The notes under the pieces: model-generated
Database searches by the model: none
The model's input: only the letters and a program-made list of their open reading frames with translations
What the model was told of the DNA's origin: nothing
In this document: positions 7,305 to 8,676 of the stretch, in pieces
How positions within the stretch are numbered: position 1 is the stretch's first letter
Layout: every line of letters starts with the position of its first letter
Assembly: GCA_039805565.1 (NCBI GenBank)
Contig: JBDLTZ010000036.1
Span: 1-8,676, forward strand
Length of the DNA stretch: 8,676 nt
Source of the DNA: CALJIC01 sp039805565
GTDB lineage: Bacteria > Chloroflexota > Chloroflexia > Chloroflexales > Roseiflexaceae
Reading direction: 5' to 3'
Program-made: the position numbers and the translations under genes

Positions 7305-7310
7305 ATTGTA
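7305..7310 (-). promoter_or_regulatory. Possible -10 element upstream of the lipoprotein gene
   Basis: The 164-base gap between the two minus-strand genes (7203-7366) is the only non-coding stretch of note. It contains TACAAT on the minus strand, five of six matches to the bacterial -10 consensus, about 100 bases before the GTG start. No convincing -35 hexamer is found 16-18 bases upstream. A 6-bp stem (GCAGCG 7265-7270 with CGCTGC 7285-7290, 14-base loop) would fall in the leader. AT-rich hexamers are rare in this GC-rich region, so it stands out, but the call is weak. Confidence 0.25.
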
Positions 7311-7366
7311 CCGGAACGGGTGGGCGGCGGGCAGAGACGTTCTCCCCGCGGCCGCGCAGTGCTTTC

Positions 7367-8676
7367 TCACCGCGGGAGGAGCTGGAAAACCTCGGCCCCC
7401 CCCTGGTCGTACAGCAGCCGGAAGACGGGGCTGGCGCGCAGCCGATCGGTGTCGATCCAGTCGGCGGCCGCCGGCCCGGGCGAGGCGGTGGCGCCGCTAT
7501 AGACGTGCGTGACCCCGGCCTCGCGGAGCCGCGCGAGCGCCTCGGGGGTGGTGAGATCCAGCGCCACAGGGCGGGCGTCGGCCAACCTCTTGCCGCGCAG
7601 GTCCTGGTATAGAAGGTTCACCTCCCACCAGTAGCGGTCGTATGGGCCGCGCTCGCTGCCGTAGGTGAGCGGCGGCAGCGTCGTCTTCCGCCCGGCGAGC
7701 AGCGGCACCCACCAGCCGGCGTCGGTGCCGGCCACCAGCGTGCCGCCGTAGGCCGGGAAGCCATTGACCAGCACCAGCGCGTCGGGCGGGGTGTTGGCGC
7801 GCAGCCAGGCCATTGCTGCCATATCCGCATGGGCCACGAGCTGCGTCGAGCCGTCGATCAGGCGCGCCTGCCACGAGGCGCCCCAGGCGACGACGGCGAC
7901 GAGTACAAGGCCGAGCAGCCCGGAGCCGAGGGCGCCCAACACCCCCCGGCCCTCTCCTCCTGCCGCGGGAGCGGGGCGGAGAGTGGCGAAGCCGCCCTGC
8001 ACCAGCGCCAGCACGTAGCCGGCGAGCGGCGCCAGCGCCAGGTAGAGCGCGCTCAGGCCGGTCAGGTTATCGATCGCGCCCGCACCGGGCAGCCCCACCA
8101 CCTGGGGCACCACCGTGAGCACCAGCAGCGCCGCCCACACCGCCGGCAGGCCCATGCGCCACTCGCGCCGCCACAGGGCCGCGAGCAGCCCGCCGAAGGC
8201 CGCGAGCAGGACGTAGCCCTTGGCGTACAGCGGCGTCACCTGGGGCAGCACCGCGTACGAGGCCACGCGCCCTGCCTCGACGGTACCGTTCGTGAACCCG
8301 GAGGCATTGCGGACGAGATGCCCGCTGAGCAGGTTCAGCAGCCACGGCGCAGCTAGCAGGAGCGCGAGCCCGGCCGCGAGGACACCGGCGAGCGCCAGCC
8401 AGCCCAGGGCGCGCCAGGAGGCCCGCGCGAGCGCCGACCCCAGTACCAGGCTCCCGGCGAACAGCGCTGCGAACACCGTCACCAGGTAGTGCGTCAGCAG
8501 CATTGACGCGGTCATCAGGGCACTGAGGAGCAGCAGACGCCACGGAAGCGCGAACCACACGAAGGACCAAGGACCGGGCGCCGCACCCTCCGGCCGTCGG
8601 TCGTTGGTCGTCGGTCGTCGGTCGTCGGCAGCCCACCCCGCCAGGGCGGCCCAGCACGCCACCACGGCCACGAGCA
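7367..8676 (-). CDS. Large multi-span membrane protein, putative GT-C/ArnT-like glycosyltransferase (5' partial)
   Basis: The frame is open through the right edge of the window and the visible N-terminus falls inside a hydrophobic helix, so the gene begins beyond 8676; the GTG at 8671 is only the first possible start. Counting from it, helices occur near 2-14, 43-70, 72-80, 88-112, 150-166, 173-192, 205-226 and 246-266, followed by a soluble extracytoplasmic C-terminal domain from about 270 to 434. The tail includes MAWLRANTPPDALVLVNG at 287-304 and GTDAGWWVPLLAGRKTTLPP at 315-334, a pattern I associate with large uncharacterised Chloroflexi membrane proteins related to family 39 glycosyltransferases. 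Two loops are made of repeat-like sequence: residues 15-37 (heptamer repeats) and roughly 231-245 (REP-like palindrome). The catalytic N-terminal loop is outside the window, so enzyme function is inferred. It precedes the lipoprotein gene by 164 bases on the same strand. Confidence 0.75.
   Translation of the reverse strand, partial: LVAVVACWAALAGWAADDRRPTTNDRRPEGAAPGPWSFVWFALPWRLLLLSALMTASMLLTHYLVTVFAALFAGSLVLGSALARASWRALGWLALAGVLAAGLALLLAAPWLLNLLSGHLVRNASGFTNGTVEAGRVASYAVLPQVTPLYAKGYVLLAAFGGLLAALWRREWRMGLPAVWAALLVLTVVPQVVGLPGAGAIDNLTGLSALYLALAPLAGYVLALVQGGFATLRPAPAAGGEGRGVLGALGSGLLGLVLVAVVAWGASWQARLIDGSTQLVAHADMAAMAWLRANTPPDALVLVNGFPAYGGTLVAGTDAGWWVPLLAGRKTTLPPLTYGSERGPYDRYWWEVNLLYQDLRGKRLADARPVALDLTTPEALARLREAGVTHVYSGATASPGPAAADWIDTDRLRASPVFRLLYDQGGAEVFQLLPR
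7941..7984 (-). repeat. REP-like GC-rich palindrome within the membrane protein gene
   Basis: The segment has nested inverted repeats: TCTCC at 7953-7957 pairs with GGAGA at 7978-7982, and CTCC at 7957-7960 pairs with GGAG at 7968-7971 around a 7-base TGCCGCG loop. It is bordered by C- and G-runs. On the coding strand it yields a Pro/Gly/Ala/Arg loop (RPAPAAGGEGRGVLG) between two helices. The look, CTCCCGCGG-CAGGAG with GAGAGGG, resembles dispersed palindromic repeats that I recall between genes in high-GC environmental bacteria; the family assignment is from memory. Confidence 0.45.
8562..8575 (-). repeat. Second heptamer pair (AAGGACC x2)
   Basis: Two exact 7-base units, AAGGACC at 8562-8568 and 8569-8575, lie 15 bases from the five-unit array and code for GPWSF on the minus strand. 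With only two copies it could be chance on its own, but the equal unit length next to the larger array suggests one composite insertion. Confidence 0.5.
8591..8625 (-). repeat. Heptanucleotide tandem repeat (five units, consensus CGGTCGT on the plus strand)
   Basis: Five contiguous 7-base units run CGGCCGT, CGGTCGT, TGGTCGT, CGGTCGT, CGGTCGT on the plus strand. Three are identical and two differ at one base. On the coding strand the array reads as a hydrophilic loop with a seven-residue period (DDRRPTT then NDRRPEG), exactly as expected when 7-base units are read in triplets. It sits between membrane helices of the minus-strand membrane protein. Confidence 0.85.

Noticed and set aside
7345..7376. 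Inverted repeat CCCGCGG/CCGCGGG as a terminator for the minus-strand membrane gene
   Set aside because: The 7-bp arms have an 18-base loop, straddle the stop codon, and are not followed by a T-run; GC-rich chance pairing is likely.
6786..7612. Gly/Arg-rich plus-strand frames over the lipoprotein start and the gap
   Set aside because: They are antisense reading of the Pro/Ala linker and signal peptide, with no plausible start signal or domain.
8562..8625. Heptamer tracts as a CRISPR array
   Set aside because: The units are 7 bases and contiguous, with no spacers and no cas genes nearby.

Overview
The window is a high-GC, densely coding stretch from what looks like a member of the Chloroflexota, most likely a Chloroflexales/Roseiflexus- or Kouleothrix-like filamentous bacterium. 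The assignment is an inference. It rests on the style of the large multi-membrane-span proteins with extracytoplasmic beta-rich or tail domains, on the strongly GC-ending codons, and on heptanucleotide repeat tracts of a kind I associate from memory with Chloroflexi genomes. No RNA genes, insertion sequences, CRISPR arrays or phage genes are visible.

The plus strand (1-5854) is one tightly packed transcription unit of five genes: the 3' part of a large GT-C-like membrane protein (5' end outside the window), a small SAM-dependent methyltransferase, a DPM1/GtrB-like family 2 glycosyltransferase with two C-terminal membrane helices, a 132-residue helical protein of unknown function, and a GT-B fold group 1 (GT4) glycosyltransferase. 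The last three junctions are all 4-base ATGA start/stop overlaps, a sign of translational coupling.

The minus strand (5832-8676) carries a second, convergent pair: the C-terminal part of another large multi-span membrane protein (its 5' end lies beyond base 8676), then a gene for a Tat-type lipoprotein with a Pro/Ala/Thr linker and a clan GH-A (GH39/GH5-like) TIM-barrel glycoside hydrolase domain. The two transcription units collide with a 23-bp overlap of coding 3' ends at 5832-5854.

Taken together the locus looks like part of a cell-surface glycan system. A cytoplasmic GT4 enzyme and a membrane-anchored polyprenyl-phosphate sugar transferase would build or activate sugars, GT-C-like membrane proteins would transfer them on the outer face, and a surface lipoprotein hydrolase would trim or recycle the glycan. 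No individual substrate can be read from the sequence.

The most unusual features are repeats inside coding sequence. Heptanucleotide tandem repeats form the N-terminal extension of the GT4 gene and a hydrophilic loop of the minus-strand membrane protein, and a GC-rich REP-like palindrome forms another loop of the same membrane protein. I found no clear evidence of a wholly new biological system. The 132-residue protein and the in-frame repeat insertions are the parts most worth pursuing.
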